Part shown: one piece after another, positions 1 through 11,980 of the stretch | Layout of the letters: the number at the start of each line of letters is the position of its first letter | Numbering within the stretch: the stretch's first letter is position 1 | From: Lineus longissimus | Taxonomy: Eukaryota; Nemertea; Pilidiophora; Heteronemertea; Lineidae | DNA length: 64,000 nt | Assembly: GCF_910592395.1 (NCBI RefSeq) | Contig: NC_088315.1 | Location: 17,963,808 to 18,027,807, forward strand | Direction of reading: 5' to 3' | The notes under the pieces: model-generated | The model's input: the letters and a program-made list of their open reading frames with translations, nothing else | Told to the model about the DNA's origin: nothing | Database searches by the model: none | Program-made: the position numbers and the translations under genes

Positions 1-333
1 CACCATCGAAAATCCACCAAGCGCTTACACCAGCGCTGCAGCTAGTTATAAAATCCGGCTAAAGATGGCGCGCAAACAATAAGCAGAATGCGCATTTTCG
101 AAAACGCCGCCTGGAGCCGAACCATCTAACTAGCTAATTGCCGATCCATTTGCACGTACACCACAACAAAGCCGAGCTTTTAACAAGCCGGGCGAATTTG
201 GACCATCAAGCTTGGTGGGACAAATTCACCCGGCAATTTGTATCGGCAATGGATTGCCGAACCAATCTGTCGCGGCAATGTGGTGGTGTACGTGCAATTG
301 GTCCACCAATATTTCGTGGTGTAAGCGCAGCTA
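1..333 (+). repeat. MITE family A, copy cut by window edge
   Basis: This is an inverted copy of the element at 5333-5724, sharing nearly every base in the opposite orientation. It ends at 333 with the terminal motif GGTGTAAGCGCAGCTA, the reverse complement of the start of the 5333 copy. The left end lies outside the window. Short open frames inside both copies are repeat artefacts, since the same translation recurs in each copy. A third fragment lies at 56469-56586. Confidence 0.85.
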
Positions 334-3300
334 TTCTGTTGAAGTTGGGGTTTGTCTGTCAGTCTAAGTGCACCTGGATATTGTTGCCCACCTGGACAAA
401 ACTTAGTATTTCACCTGAAGAGTTTCGCGGGGCACACCTTTGCTTACTCTAGAATTTTGTAAAGGGTTTCAATTGGGCCACCATACTTTTAATTGCTGCC
501 CAACCTTGTGTTGCACTCTGAGAAACCTTCTTGAATATCAAAGGTACCACCCTACAACCTTGAGAAAATGGAAATGAGGGGGAAAAAACGAGAAAATCGA
601 AATGAGGCAACTAAAACGTCTTAATACTTACATCAAGGTTAGTCATCTGGTGACACAGTTTGAGGATCTTGCGTACTCCCAGCAGATTCATCTCTGCTGA
701 TACCCTGGAAAATTAACGGTTTAGAATAGTTAAAGACTTTGTAGATGGACTTCTACAGGCCTCTTTTACAAGAAGCAGTTATCACTGTTAGGGTTTCCGT
801 CAGGGGACTATATAAAAAAAAAAATCTTTTTCAGAAAATGACCCCTCGTGAAGCATATGTGACCTACCACAGCAAAATGAGTCGCATGTCGCTTCGAGCT
901 TGGCAGGAATTGAGACGGACTGGTTGTTCATTTCACTATTGTCTGCCTTTTGTGAAATCTGAGGGTTTCAATTTCTTCTATTATGTCCTGGTATCATTTT
1001 AGGCTCATCTTCTGTACGACATGTGACCCATCTTGCTGTGGTAGGTCACATATTTTGGCACATGAAAACGCTTAAATATATGCTTCTTAGTATCTTAAAA
1101 TGCCACTTTAGACTTTAAAATATAAGTTTCAAAAACTTATTAGGATGATGGGGGGGGGGGGGGATATGCCCAAATAATGGGGGGAAATGTCCCCCCCTCT
1201 GTACATGCAGTAAGTAAACCCTGGTTATAAAACATGTTTTTAAAACTATACACAGACTATTGCAACCGAAGTATTTAGAATATTTCACCATATTCTTCTC
1301 TTTATCGAATCTAAGATGCAGAGCGCAATAAGGTACAGATTTCTTCATGAATATTTGACGAGAAAACAGAAAAGGCTCAATCGACCAAATGCGGATAGCA
1401 ATTATCCGTAACCTAATCATAAAGAGGATGACAATACATTGTGTTTCCTCGAGAGAGATGAAGCAAACTGTGACAGATTTCTTCATGAATCTTTGATGAT
1501 GACAGAAAGAGTTTCTCGGTAAATAACTTATAGCTCGATGAATCAACAATTAGCATTGATTGATAGTGTTTCAGCAGGAATTCTGACAACAAAACCTTGA
1601 GCAAGCAAATATTTGCTTGGCTTGACCTTTGTAAGGGGAGTAATTCACAATTCAGTCCAAATTACTCTCAATCAATAGATTTTGTCACTAGTGTAACAGA
1701 GGAATCTTCCCTGCCTTTTGTCATCCTTGTTTTTTTAGAATGCGTTTCAATTTGATTTACTTTAAAAGCAGGTATGCACCTGCCTTTTTCAAACTGTGCC
1801 AGCTTCTGCCCTGCCCTGCCCTGCCCCATTCAGATTTCAGGCATGCACCTGCCTTTTTCAAACTGTGCCAGCTTCTGCCCTGCCCCATTCAGATTTCTAG
1901 ATCTGGATTCAGCGCCACAACATCTGGATTCAACTTCAGGTTGTTTTTTTTAAATTCAAGCAGAGCACAGGGACACAAAACACCTCATCTTGATCATGAC
2001 AGACATGGTTCTGCAACAAACTCGGACAAAAAAAGTAGCAGGCCTCGAATTTGAAAACTATTAGGGCAACCATTTAAGAGCCATTTTGGCTTTGGCCTTG
2101 GGTACTGGATAAAGCAGCTTCGAGAGGACACGAAGGCCATTTTGGAGGGCACCAACTCACATTCCAGTAGTGGCAGTGGTTTTTGAACCTTGAACAGAAG
2201 CAGCACAGAACTTGATAAATCACTACAAGCAATTTGTTCTTCATTCCGATACATCATTGCCATGAACCTTTGCCACCGTTGACATTTACTGTACAGAATT
2301 TACCGTCATATACAGACTTTACCGGAAATTGGCTCAGCACCTGTTGTCTGTCTAGCAGATTCAGGGCCAACAACAATTACTTAGCAAAAGGGGGGGCATC
2401 TCAGGAAAGTGTGATGTTACCTGATGTCTACCATGTCTACTGCACTGACCTCTGATACAAATTTATGACATGTTTACACTTAGTTAAGGCCAATGACATA
2501 ATTGAGAAGGTCACTCGGCACAATCTACAGCTTCAAAGTCATGGCAGCCTGCACTGCTTTTAGCCAATGAGATGAATGAAAATGTTCCTCGGCACAAACT
2601 ATGCAGTTTTAGATTCTGTCATGGCTAGACATGGTATTCATCCTCACCACTGCACTGCCTCATCATACATTAGTTTCAGTCGTTGACATTGAGGTTCCTC
2701 GGCACAAACTACAGTTTCAAAGTCAAGGCTAGACATTCTATTTTAAAACAAGCCTCATCACTGTTAGTGTTACTTTGGCCAAGGACATGAGTAAGATGGT
2801 CGCTCGGTGCGAACTTCAGCTTTGGATTGTGTCCTAGCTATCGACATTCTATTCACTTGCTCGTCCTGCCACCGGCTCACGTACAATTTACCACTACTGA
2901 CTACTCCAAGGTTACACAGAAAATTGGCTCTGAGGGCTACATGCCCACACAATATTGGAAAGAGTGTTTTTCACAGCGACATATTTATGCTATTTTCAAC
3001 ACTAGATCACGAAGGACTTAAAAATGATATCGCCAGTTAGCTTGATGCGTTACAAATGATGAAGAAATCATTTTAAAGAAATCGACAATACAGGTACGCC
3101 TTTTTCTGACCAGTAGAAAAAAGCTGTTTACCAAGAATTCAATACTTAACTACATGATCTCAACAAGGGGAGGTAAAAAATTAACATTGACCGCCACATC
3201 AGTGTTCTGTACGACTTTTTCTGTGAATGTCATACTCAGTTCAACTAACGTTTTAGAAAAAACTGGGCGAGGCAGATCAATGTCTGTTCTAGGGCAGGCA

Positions 3301-3455
3301 TTATTGGTGTCAAGATACATTTTTACAAGCACCATCCCATACATTCTTGACGGTTCCAGTCTCGTTGTAGGGAGACTCTTGAGAGAAATCTATGTGGTTT
3401 CCAAAGTAATTTAAATAAGTCATTGCCCTCATTGCTGGCATGTTGACTGAACCAT
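334..3455. other. Non-coding stretch, probable FAR intron or flank
   Basis: I see no supported exon here on either strand. It holds a run of 14 G at 1150-1163, a tandem duplication of about 60-70 bp at 1770-1895 (units share GCACCTGCCTTTTTCAAACT), and diverged repeats around the motif CTCGGCACAA at about 2515, 2590, 2700 and 2804. If the FAR gene continues leftward this is intronic DNA between its second coding exon (4826-5001) and exons outside the window. Confidence 0.5.
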
Positions 3456-3630
3456 GTACAGTGGAACCTCCCTTAGCGGACACCACTCTATTAAGGACAA
3501 CCTCTCTATTTTAAAGGACACTAGTTGTTACTTTCCATTCAATTTGACCTGTCTAATCAGGACACCTCTCTATTCAGGACAGCATTTGCAAGTTCCGAGG
3601 GTGGCCTTAATAGAGAGGTTCTAACTGTAC
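3456..3630 (+). repeat. MITE family B, copy 1
   Basis: Begins GTACAGTGGAACCTCCCTTA and ends GAGAGGTTCTAACTGTAC, giving imperfect terminal inverted repeats. Internal sequence repeats 'attaaggaca' and 'cctctctatt' blocks. Related copies lie at 6475-6594 (truncated), 7212-7369, 63649-63809 and 63810-63998. The termini recall pogo/Tigger-type ends, but no transposase is present, so the superfamily is a guess. Confidence 0.8.
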
Positions 3631-3689
3631 ATGAAAAGTGGTACTCAAGTGAGAAAGGGCTATTGATCCCAAAAGGATGTATACCATAT

Positions 3690-4510
3690 TGTGTGGGGAG
3701 ATCTACATAGTATTATAACCCAATGGATTTTGTCAAAGTTGAACTCCTGTATTCTACACCAAATACTTTACCATGATATTGCGTGGGGAGATACATAGTA
3801 TTATAACCCAATGGATTTTGTCAAAGTTGAACTCATGTATTCTACACCAAATATTTACCATGATATTGCGTGGGGAGATGCATAGTATTATAACCCAATG
3901 GATTTTGTCGAAGTTGAACTCGTGTATTCTACACCAAATATTTACCATGATATTGCGTTGGGAGATATAGTATTATAACGCAATGGATTTTGTCAAAGTT
4001 GAACTCATGTATTCTACACCAAATATTTACCATGATATTGCGTGGGGAGATACATAGTATTATAACCCAATGGATTTTGTCAAAGTTGAACTCATGTATT
4101 CTTCACCAAATATTTTAAAATCATGATATTGCGTGGGGAGATATAGTATTATAACCCAATGGATTTTGTCAAAGTTGAACTCATGTATTCTACACCAAAT
4201 ATTTACCATGATATTGCGTGGGGAGATGCATAGTATTATAACCCAATGGATTTTGTCGAAGTTGAACTCGTGTATTCTACACCAAATATTTACCATGATA
4301 TTGCGTGGGGAGATGCATAGTATTATAACCCAATGGATTCTGTCAAAGTTGAACTCATGCACTCTACACCAAATATTTACCATGATATTGCGTGGGGAGA
4401 TACATAGTATTATAACCCAATGGATTTTGTCAAAGTTGAACTCATGTATTCTACACCAAATAATTACCATGATATTGCGTGGGGAGATACATAGTATTAT
4501 AACCCAATAG
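3690..4510. repeat. 87-bp minisatellite, about 9.5 units
   Basis: The motif CATGATATTGCGTGGGGAGA recurs about every 87 bp from roughly 3690 to 4510, each unit continuing through ATAACCCAATGGATTTTGTC. Units differ by a few substitutions and small indels. Because 87 is a multiple of three, the array stays open over long stretches on both strands and mimics repetitive proteins of 29-residue periods. These frames are artefacts: they appear on both strands and end where unit length changes. The array sits in the presumed FAR intron left of the exon at 4826-5001. Confidence 0.92.
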
Positions 4511-4825
4511 ATTGAAGTTGAACTCATGTATATTGAACATCGCCATAGAACTTTTACAATTTGTGCTGCGGAGAGTCAAGTTAAAAAGTGTATTTCTAAC
4601 CATTAGATATACCAAATATAAACAAGAAACACATTGGAGAAACACATTTTCACTTCAAACTGACTGTGCTATTAGTAGTATTACTCAAATGATACTCATG
4701 ACAGTTGACTATAAAGACCTTTCAACATTTTTTAAACACTGGCAAAGTGCATTGACTTACCCGATATCACAAGCAAATAAATCGAGATAATTTGCAATCA
4801 ATGTCTGGTATTAAAATAAACTTAC

Positions 4826-6055
4826 CTGAGAGAGTCGTCAAATTTTACTGTGGCAGCTGAGTGGAAGACAACATTGACTTCTGAACACAAGGTCTGGATA
4901 TCTGCCTGAGATATGCCAAGATTCGTCTCTAATACATCACCCTTTATAGCTATTAACTTCTTGAAGCATTCTGGCTTTTCATCCTTTAGGCGATCAAACA
5001 ACTAAAACAAAAATTTGATTTTCAGAGAAATAATATCGGAATTATGAAAGTTTTGCGAGCATTTTATTATTGCAATATTTTCACAAGCACCTTGGCTTAA
5101 ACAACAACTTTTAATTTGAAGCGCGAAAATTTCAACTCCAATGCATTTCAATGAAATTTCGGCATCAAACACAATATTTTTTAGTCTTTCCTCTATCATG
5201 TCTATCGCTAAGCGAAATTGGCCAAAAAATAGAAATCACATTTCTCGGTCTGAACTATTTTGGCCATTTTTTTGTCTTCCCAACTCAAAGTTTTTTGAGT
5301 AGGTAGTGTTTTTTATGGTTATGTCCAATCAATAGCTGCGCTTACACCACGAAATATTGGTGGACCAATTGCACGTACACCACCACATTGCCGCGACAAA
5401 TTGGTTCGGCAATCCATTGCCGATACAAATTGCCGAGCGAATTTGTCCCACCAAGCTTGATGGTCCAAATTCGCCCGGCTTGTTGAAAGCTCGGCTTTGT
5501 CGTGGTGTAAGCGCAAATGGATCGGCAATTAGCTAGTTAGATGGTTCGGCTCCAGGTGGCGTTTTCGAAATGGCGCTTTCTGCTTATTGTTTGCGCGCCA
5601 TCTGTAGCCGGATTTTATAACTAGCTGCAGCGCTGGTGTAAGCGCTTGGTGGATTTTCGATGGTGCGGCATTGGTTCCCGAACCAAGATTGGTGGTCCAT
5701 TTTCAGGTGGTGTAAGTGCGGCTAATGTCGGGTTCGATCAAACAAACAAACAAAGCCTAACTTTTTGAGGAGTTGGTGTTTACTATGGTATAGGGTTCAA
5801 TAAAGCAAACAATTTTTAAAAGCAGCCTGACTTACCCTAAAATTTAACATATCAGTTAGTCTTTCCTGGACACATTTGCCTTTCTTTGGTCTAAGAAGGA
5901 GATAAATACAGCGTATTCCCGGACAGCATCTCAGCAGTTTCTCAATCAGGACTTTTCCGATGAAGCCAGTTGCACCCGTGATAAACAGCGTCTTATCTTC
6001 ATAATACTCGACGATACGTGGGGTAGACATCGATGCTGCCATTGTAGAGATCGTC
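4826..6055 (-). CDS. FAR1-like: Fatty acyl-CoA reductase, first two coding exons (partial gene)
   Basis: Minus-strand gene for an enzyme that reduces fatty acyl-CoA to fatty alcohol with NADPH; animal FAR1 proteins are peroxisomal and feed ether-lipid synthesis. First coding exon 6055-5836: acceptor CAG, 13 nt of 5' UTR, ATG at 6042, then 69 codons to the donor AGG|GTAAG. It contains TPRIVEYY and the Rossmann motif TGATGFIG (residues 22-29), followed by RPKKG, as in FAR N-termini. Second exon 5001-4826 (58 codons plus 2 nt): begins [16 protein letters not shown], includes IKGDVLE and [15 protein letters not shown], ends AG|GTAAG. The 834-bp intron is phase 0. An upstream non-coding exon must exist to the right because 6055 follows an acceptor; I could not place it. 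Later exons, with the YxxxK active site, lie beyond the left edge. Confidence 0.93.
5116..5332 (-). repeat. Dispersed repeat, direct partner of 6178-6395
   Basis: About 215 bp shared with 6178-6395 in the same orientation, from GCGCGAAAAT through TTCTCGGTCTGAACTATTT to GTAGTGTTTTTTATGGTTAT. The two copies flank the first FAR coding exon. A MITE has inserted at the end of this copy. Confidence 0.85.
5333..5724 (-). repeat. MITE family A, full-length copy
   Basis: About 392 bp with imperfect terminal inverted repeats: left TAGCTGCGCTTACACCAC, right (read inward) TAGCCGCACTTACACCAC. It lies in the FAR intron. Its copies at 1-333 and 56469-56586 show mobility. A flanking TA could be the target duplication, but is too short to prove it. 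No coding capacity. Confidence 0.85.
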
Positions 6056-6177
6056 CTGAAAAAGTCCAAATTCAGATTTTGGCACCAGCACTTCATGGAG
6101 ATGTAGAACCTCTCCATTATGGAAACCCCACCCTTGTGACTGACAGTGACACATGAGCTGTCCTTGTATACTGTTTT

Positions 6178-6395
6178 TAAAGCGCGAAAATGTCAACACC
6201 AATGCATTTTTACCATGAAATTTCGGCATTAAACGCAATATTTTCTAGACTTTCCTCTATCAATATCATGTATATTGCTAAGCGAAATGGGCCAAAAAAT
6301 TGAAATCACATTTCTCGGTCTGAACTATTTGGGCCATTTTTTTGTCTTCCCGACTCAAATTGTTGAGTAGGTAGTGTTTTTTATGGTTATGCTCC
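6178..6395 (-). repeat. Dispersed repeat, direct partner of 5116-5332
   Basis: Second copy of the repeat described at 5116-5332, differing by scattered substitutions and small indels. Located upstream of the first FAR coding exon. Confidence 0.85.
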
Positions 6396-7211
6396 CCCTA
6401 TGTTAATTTCATGATGATTTTTCGACAGTCTACTTTTTTCTGATACACCCTGTAGAGTCCAGATTACGGCTCCCTAGGTCAATTTGAATGGAATTGACAA
6501 GTTCGGGACCAAAACCAGTGTCCTTGTTTAAAATTATCAGAAGGTGTCCTAATTATTGAGGTATCCGCTAAGAGAGGTTCTACTGTACTCCCAAAATTGT
6601 TAAATCATATTTCTGTGACGATATCTTTTTTCTCTTGAAAGATAGGGCAGTGACAGACCGGCCCATCACGACACATCTTTTTTGTTAATTCATGTGAAGT
6701 GCTTTGACTTTGAGCGACTGAAACCAGTTTAGCGCTAAAAGTCTCATGATTATTATTATTATTATTATCACTTGCCGCTGCATTGCATTAAATGCTGCAA
6801 AATGATGTGCTCAGCGGCCTTAAAAAATTACCATTCGTTTTATTATGACATGATTTTTATGATATTATTTGACCACAATTCATCTGCTTTCCAGCAGAAT
6901 TCCAATATGACATGTCATAATAGCATGGTAGCTGCATCATATGGGTTGTGGAATTATTAATGGTCACAGTGGACAAATCATGGTATGGATGGTAATATTG
7001 CGGGATGTGATAAAACATTGTATCTCACCATATTGCCATCGGCCTGATTAATTTGTGACCCGATCTGGTGGTGTAGAGTGTTAGGGGCCATCCATAAAGT
7101 ATGTACCCATCAAACTGGGGATTTTGAGACCCCCTCCCCCTGACCCTGTACACACATTTTGGACATCAGGCTTCAGATGGGTCAATTACCCCTAAAAGAT
7201 AATTTTTCAAG
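6396..7211. other. Non-coding stretch with truncated MITE B and (ATT)n
   Basis: No exon supported. 6475-6594 is a left-truncated family B MITE ending AGAGAGGTTCTACTGTACTC. An ATT microsatellite lies at about 6744-6768. The rest is AT-rich and unassigned. Confidence 0.5.
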
Positions 7212-7369
7212 GTACAGTAGAACCTCTCTATTAAGGGCACCCCAGAGAGGTGCCCTGATTAGAGAGATCAAATTGAATGGAAACAACCAATTTGGGACCA
7301 AAATTAGTGTCCTTAATAGAGAGGTTGTCCTTAATGGAGAGGTGTCCGCTAAGGGAGGTTCCACTGCAT
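7212..7369 (+). repeat. MITE family B, copy 3
   Basis: Starts GTACAGTAGAACCTCTCTAT and ends GGGAGGTTCCACTGCATG. The two halves are inverted relative to each other, so a transcript could form a hairpin. Open frames on both strands here are artefacts of this structure. Confidence 0.85.
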
Positions 7370-8835
7370 GCTAATTCTGGGACATGTTACGCCTTCTTAC
7401 ACGGTTTAAAACGGTGCGAAAACCATGCAATTAAAAGGCGTGCCATAACTTCATGTTTCAGGCTCTCTCAACTGATAACAATGGCCAGATCAATGTCAAC
7501 GAGTCATGACAATATAATGGCTTTAATGCCACTGTTTAGTGCTTTTTAATTCTGGAGGGGGGTAGCATTAATTCACGGGAAAATGTCATCCCTCATTCCA
7601 GATTCCTCATTGGAAATCTAATGCCAATATGGTCATGACGGGCTTTTTTTATGGCGGTCCCCACAGGCATTTTGTTTACAACTTATTGGCTATTCTCACC
7701 ATGGTCATTTTCACCCTTGAGCCTTGTCCTAACCCTAACGTTAACCCTGACCCTAACCCCTACTCCCATAACCTAGCACTAACCCTAAGGTCATTAACCC
7801 TTCCTTACACTAATCTTAATTCCCTAATCCTCAATTTAATCTCTAAAATCACATAAATCCTAGTTGTTGACATGTTGTATAGCAACTTTGAATTCAATTG
7901 CCAATTGGCATTCAATGGTCATGAACAAAACTCTGCACAAAATGTAAATATCAATCATTTCAATTGATAGATAATAAAAACAATTCCCAATGGCAATTAG
8001 AATAGATCTATTAATTGGTGTAAACTGCGCACATCTCTCACTGATGAATATTAGAAGAGACAAACAAACGCAAACAAACCCAACTCGCTGAACTAGTCAC
8101 AACATGATCATCCCGATTGATTGATACCCTTACCATCAAAACCCATCTATATGTACGTGTACCAGCAGCCAAGCTGTAATATGCACGCTGTAACATATAT
8201 CCGACGTTCAATAATAGCGTAGACGTACGCCCATACACGCGCCAATACATTGCCATTGGCAATGCAATGTGAACGGTAAAAGCAGACGAGAGCCGTTTCC
8301 AATGAAAGCTATCTCGACTGATGAAACACCTCTCCACAAACGATATCAATAAATGCAAAAATACAAACTATACCTTACTTCATAGTCTTTCGAACAGCAA
8401 TTTCATCCCCTTGAAGATAACATTGCTAGATGTATCCAAAAATCCTTTTCCGAGTGAAATGAACGATGACAACCATCACCACAGCTTTCCCGCCGAACCA
8501 CTTTCATTATCAATCGATATTGTGACCTTGACCGGCGGATTAGTGAGTCAAAGCATTCAAAGGAGGCAGCAGCGGCATTGGCTCAAGGCAATATTGATTG
8601 CAGCTGCGGTGTCAGGGCCTTGCTTACTTAGATACCGAGTATATAAGGGTTTTTGTGTTTTGTATTCATTCTCATGTTATTGTCCTTCGAAAATCCATCG
8701 AAGAGCCAGGGAGCTGTACTCAACTCCCTTCCTACGTAGCAACATGTTGCATTTTAGAACGTGTTCTGATTTTCTCGGGATGGCATCATCATGTACAATT
8801 CAAGTAGATGTGATCAGCTTGATACTGCCGGTACT
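7370..8835. other. No confident gene; degenerate TTAGGG-like tract
   Basis: 7726-7806 holds degenerate CCCTAA-type repeats resembling interstitial telomere sequence, too diverged to be functional. An open frame of 185 codons runs 8321-8878 on the plus strand, but I recognise no domain, and it ends inside the MITE C relic starting at 8836; I treat it as unsupported. Confidence 0.4.
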
Positions 8836-9062
8836 CTCAACACTGGTGTTACGTTTTTGCAGTGTTCCTGTTTCTTAGTGTTCCCATTATTGTTTTGTGA
8901 ACGTTGGACGACAGACTGATCAGTGACACGTTCTTCAGTGTTCCCCCTATTGCTATTGTTGAAAAGTCATGGTCTCTTAGCTGTTTGTTGTAAGGAAACA
9001 CTGAAATATGGGAGACAACCCAAAACTACACCAACCCGGTGTAACAGTAACAAATGCCCCCC
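8836..9062 (+). repeat. MITE family C, diverged relic
   Basis: Resembles the copies at 14207-14386 and 62282-62460: starts near ACTGGTGTTACG, shares GAAAAGTCATGGTCTCT and GGAAACACTGAAATATGG, ends CCCGGTGTAACAGT. Many substitutions and an insertion mark it as old. Confidence 0.7.
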
Positions 9063-9195
9063 TGGAAAAAGTGTCCGGCCCTATTGTATTCTGCAATATG
9101 GTTCTATAGAGACCCTGACCGTCAATAGCTCGGAGATTAAAGCGCATAATAGAATCCTTTGTTTCCCGGGCATCCTATCCTAGGACATTTCAAAC

Positions 9196-9383
9196 TTCTA
9201 CACCGGCCAACATCTGTAACTGTTCCCCGTATTTTAGTTCAATAAAATAGCTATAGAGTATAGAGAGACCATGCGGACTTTTCAATATTAGGAGAAACAG
9301 AAAAACCTCAAACTATCTTTCAGCGTTCTCAAACAGCGAGGGTAAACACTCGGAAACGGATACACTCGAAACGAGCGTTACAC
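9196..9383 (-). repeat. MITE family C, diverged inverted relic
   Basis: Reverse-orientation relic of family C: AACATCTGTAACTGTTCCCC at the left, GAGAGACCATGCGGACTTTT in the middle, and GCGTTACACCGG at the right. Together with 8836-9062 it forms a diverged head-to-head pair. Confidence 0.65.
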
Positions 9384-9385
9384 CG

Positions 9386-9549
9386 GTGTGGCGGGGATAG
9401 TAGTCCTAGGGCTGATAGTCCGTGTAACAATAGCCCGCATTGCTAAATGTTTTGGTTAGGGTAAGCGGTACAATAGATCATGCTGCTTAATTGGTCAAAT
9501 ACAATGATACCGGACTATGACTCCAGGGGGACTATATCCGCTGTCACAC
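9386..9549 (+). repeat. MITE family D, copy 1
   Basis: About 164 bp nearly identical to 13108-13270. Ends are inverted: left GTGTGGCGGGGATAGTAGTC, right (read inward) GTGTGACAGCGGATATAGTC. The core contains AATAGCCCGCATTGCTAAAT in both copies. Confidence 0.85.
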
Positions 9550-11019
9550 CGGTACTTATGAATAGGCCTTCTGCGTAACGGGGTTCTGGATAGGCGAACG
9601 TTTCGCAAACAGTTTTTGCGCATTTTCGGATGTATATCTGCAGCGCCCCCTACACTCGGGAACTCGAGAATTATAAAGAGCACTGGCCAGGCAGGCGTCC
9701 TGTGGATCCCAACCTGAACGAGGTGGTGTTGCCTCCGTAACCTCCGCACTAGCAATTTCAATACATAGTGGATGCAAGAGATAAATACTTTAAACCTCGG
9801 CTTCCAATATCTTTTTTTGCCGTTATAGCAGTTTTAAATTTCCCAGGATTATGAGTGTCACGGGGACAACGGATCATATTATGCGAATCTTTTGGTATTG
9901 AAGGTATTTGGTCTGTCGAACCACACCTTAACCTGCTGCTATGATAGGGTAGGGACTTTTTAAGGGGCGACATGTGAGACTGTTACACCAGTACCACGTG
10001 TGCATGCAGTCCTTATATCTAGTCCACGATAGAATCTCATAGGCCTTGGACATATTTAGTTGTGAATTAAAATGACCTTATGCCCTTACTGTGCATATTA
10101 GTCACTAAAAGACGGCCTATCCCCCCCCCTCCCCCCCGCTCCCTGATAGTCCCACCTTAACACAATATTGTGACTTACCTATTTTTATAGGGCGGCGACG
10201 GCATCGCAGAGGGCGACCAATTTGTCAGACCAGGGCAGGGCAGGGCCTAGTGGCGTCCACTTCCAGGGCAACTCGGTTCTGGCAGTCTGTTATTGTTAGC
10301 CGGTAATCCAAGTACATATGTTGATGAGTTGATCAACATGTTACACTCACACCCACCCTATAGTTAGTCCTCAGGCGAGGCGAACACGTAACAGCAGTGA
10401 TCATCCGTCTACGTGCTTTATATTTCAATGTAATATATTGGATATCGAAAATATGCTACACCCACCCATCTCTATACGTCCTGCATAAACTATATATCAT
10501 AACTACAAAGCGTCCACCCAGACAAGACCACGTTTTCACATGTATTGATTATAATGAATGCACAGGTGTATCAACTCTAATCAACATGAAAACTGACGGT
10601 CACATAAAGTTAAATACTGTAATATGCAAAAATTTTAAGTTTTCATTCATGTCTGTGTGTTTTGTTTTGCTCATCGCTAACACCTGTCGCAATATACCCA
10701 ATCATTAGGAAGGTTTCGCAAGCCTTACGAAGAGCTACGAAGTAAATATACGAAGTGTATAAATACATTTTTTCGAAAATTATTTGACAAATGCCGATTC
10801 CTCCTATAACTAAGTATAAAATATGATTTGCCAAAGTCACGTAAACCGATTCGCGCAGGACTTGTTGACTCCAAAGACCTTCGTCATTACGGGTTGCGAA
10901 ACACAGATACCCAGCTCCGGCTCGATTGGGTCACCAGACGAGGACATAATGCACCGCACTTTAATTTAACAGAAATTTCATTAACATGATCTTGCAAATT
11001 ATATGATAACGACATAAGT
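9550..11019. other. Non-coding stretch
   Basis: No supported exon. A C-rich stretch lies at about 10120-10138. Short open frames in both orientations overlap and show no recognisable domain. Confidence 0.4.
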
Positions 11020-11140
11020 AAAGGCCTATGCCGTTCGTTAAAAATTTAGAAATTTGTAAATGAATTGAAAATTTCCAACTGTGTAAGTACCATTCTCTGT
11101 TTCCCTGTAACAACAGAAACTACGAACGGTGGGTGTACCT
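11020..11140 (+). repeat. MITE family E, short copy
   Basis: Begins AAAGGCCTATGCCGTTCGTT and ends TACGAACGGTGGGTGTACCT, matching the termini of copies at 20194-20413, 55020-55256 and 63181-63418. The interior is deleted relative to the roughly 230-bp copies. Confidence 0.7.
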
Positions 11141-11814
11141 CTCGAAGGATATAGTCTGAACTCTTCTTCGGATAGGCATTCTTTCTTTTAATTCGGCGTG
11201 GTTATACTCAAATCTGTCCAATGAAAGAGTGTTCCTGAGGACGAAGGATTCTATGCACTTTTAATCATTTGGGAATTGAATATATTGTGTCTGCACAAAA
11301 CCATCCATCATCATCGATAAAATATTGATGAGACTTTTTCAGGGAGGACATTAAAAACTTTTACGCCTGGTGTGTCGGAGCTAAAATGGACGTTCTCGTG
11401 CTATAGGGTCTTCAACTTCAGGGCCAGTTTTGTCACAAAAGCATTACACTCCGGACGCAGTGGACCGGCCTCATCGTGTGGCTTTAAATGAAAGACGATC
11501 AGGATGACGAAATGGACTGCATATAGGAGTGTAAAGCATACATCGACCGACCAAGGACGTCAGTCATGCAGTGAGTTGTCCTGTAACATCTGGTTCATGC
11601 ATAAATTACCACGTGCCAGGTCCCTCGGCAAGAGGGGTGTGGCACCCGATCGAGAAATAGAAGATGCCCTTTCGCTAAATTCTAAAACACCTTGGTTAAT
11701 GTGTTTCATTTTTACAATGGATTATGTAGCCTCGTTAGACCATGGAGGACAATTACTACTTCCACACCGGTCTTAAGTTTGAAATGTCCTTAGATAGAAT
11801 GAACAAAGGATAGT
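11141..11814. other. Non-coding stretch with a dispersed repeat (family H)
   Basis: 11445-11520 carries ACACTCCGGACGCAGTGGA followed by GGATGACGAAATGGACTGC, a motif pair that recurs at 17020-17100, 50369-50456 and 53113-53200, and inverted at 21400-21520 and 22410-22487. No exon supported. Confidence 0.45.
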
Positions 11815-11940
11815 AAGTTTTCGAAAATCCCCGAAACGTCAACGCGAACGCCTGTCGTCCGTTGTTCGACATCATGATCAGGAGCTCGAACAATGGGGTA
11901 GGCGTTCGCGTTGGCGTTTTGGGGCCTTTGCGAAAACACA
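11815..11940. repeat. Hairpin MITE family F, copy 1
   Basis: Imperfect palindrome of about 120 bp: the left arm CCCCGAAACGTCAACGCGAA pairs with the right arm GTTCGCGTTGGCGTTTTGGG around a short loop near 11870. A second copy lies at 51115-51240. Confidence 0.8.
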
Positions 11941-11974
11941 CGCGGTAACACCGAGACAAAATTACAAAAATATC

Positions 11975-11980
11975 TTTATT
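11975..11980 (-). terminator. Candidate poly(A) signal for the histidine-rich gene
   Basis: AATAAA on the minus strand, about 390 bp downstream of the stop codon at 12370-12372, followed by a GT-rich stretch as expected for 3' end formation. No transcript evidence. Confidence 0.45.

Noticed and set aside
3690-4510. CRISPR array
   Set aside because: Repeats are contiguous without unique spacers and the DNA is clearly animal nuclear.
4060-4527. Long repetitive open frame in the 87-bp array
   Set aside because: The frame exists on both strands and is caused by a repeat unit divisible by three; no start context, splice sites or domain.
7726-7806. Telomere or telomeric repeat
   Set aside because: Only scattered degenerate CCCTAA-like units in ordinary sequence; at most an old interstitial tract.
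8321-8878. 185-codon plus-strand ORF
   Set aside because: No recognisable domain or splice context, and it ends inside a relic MITE; probably chance.
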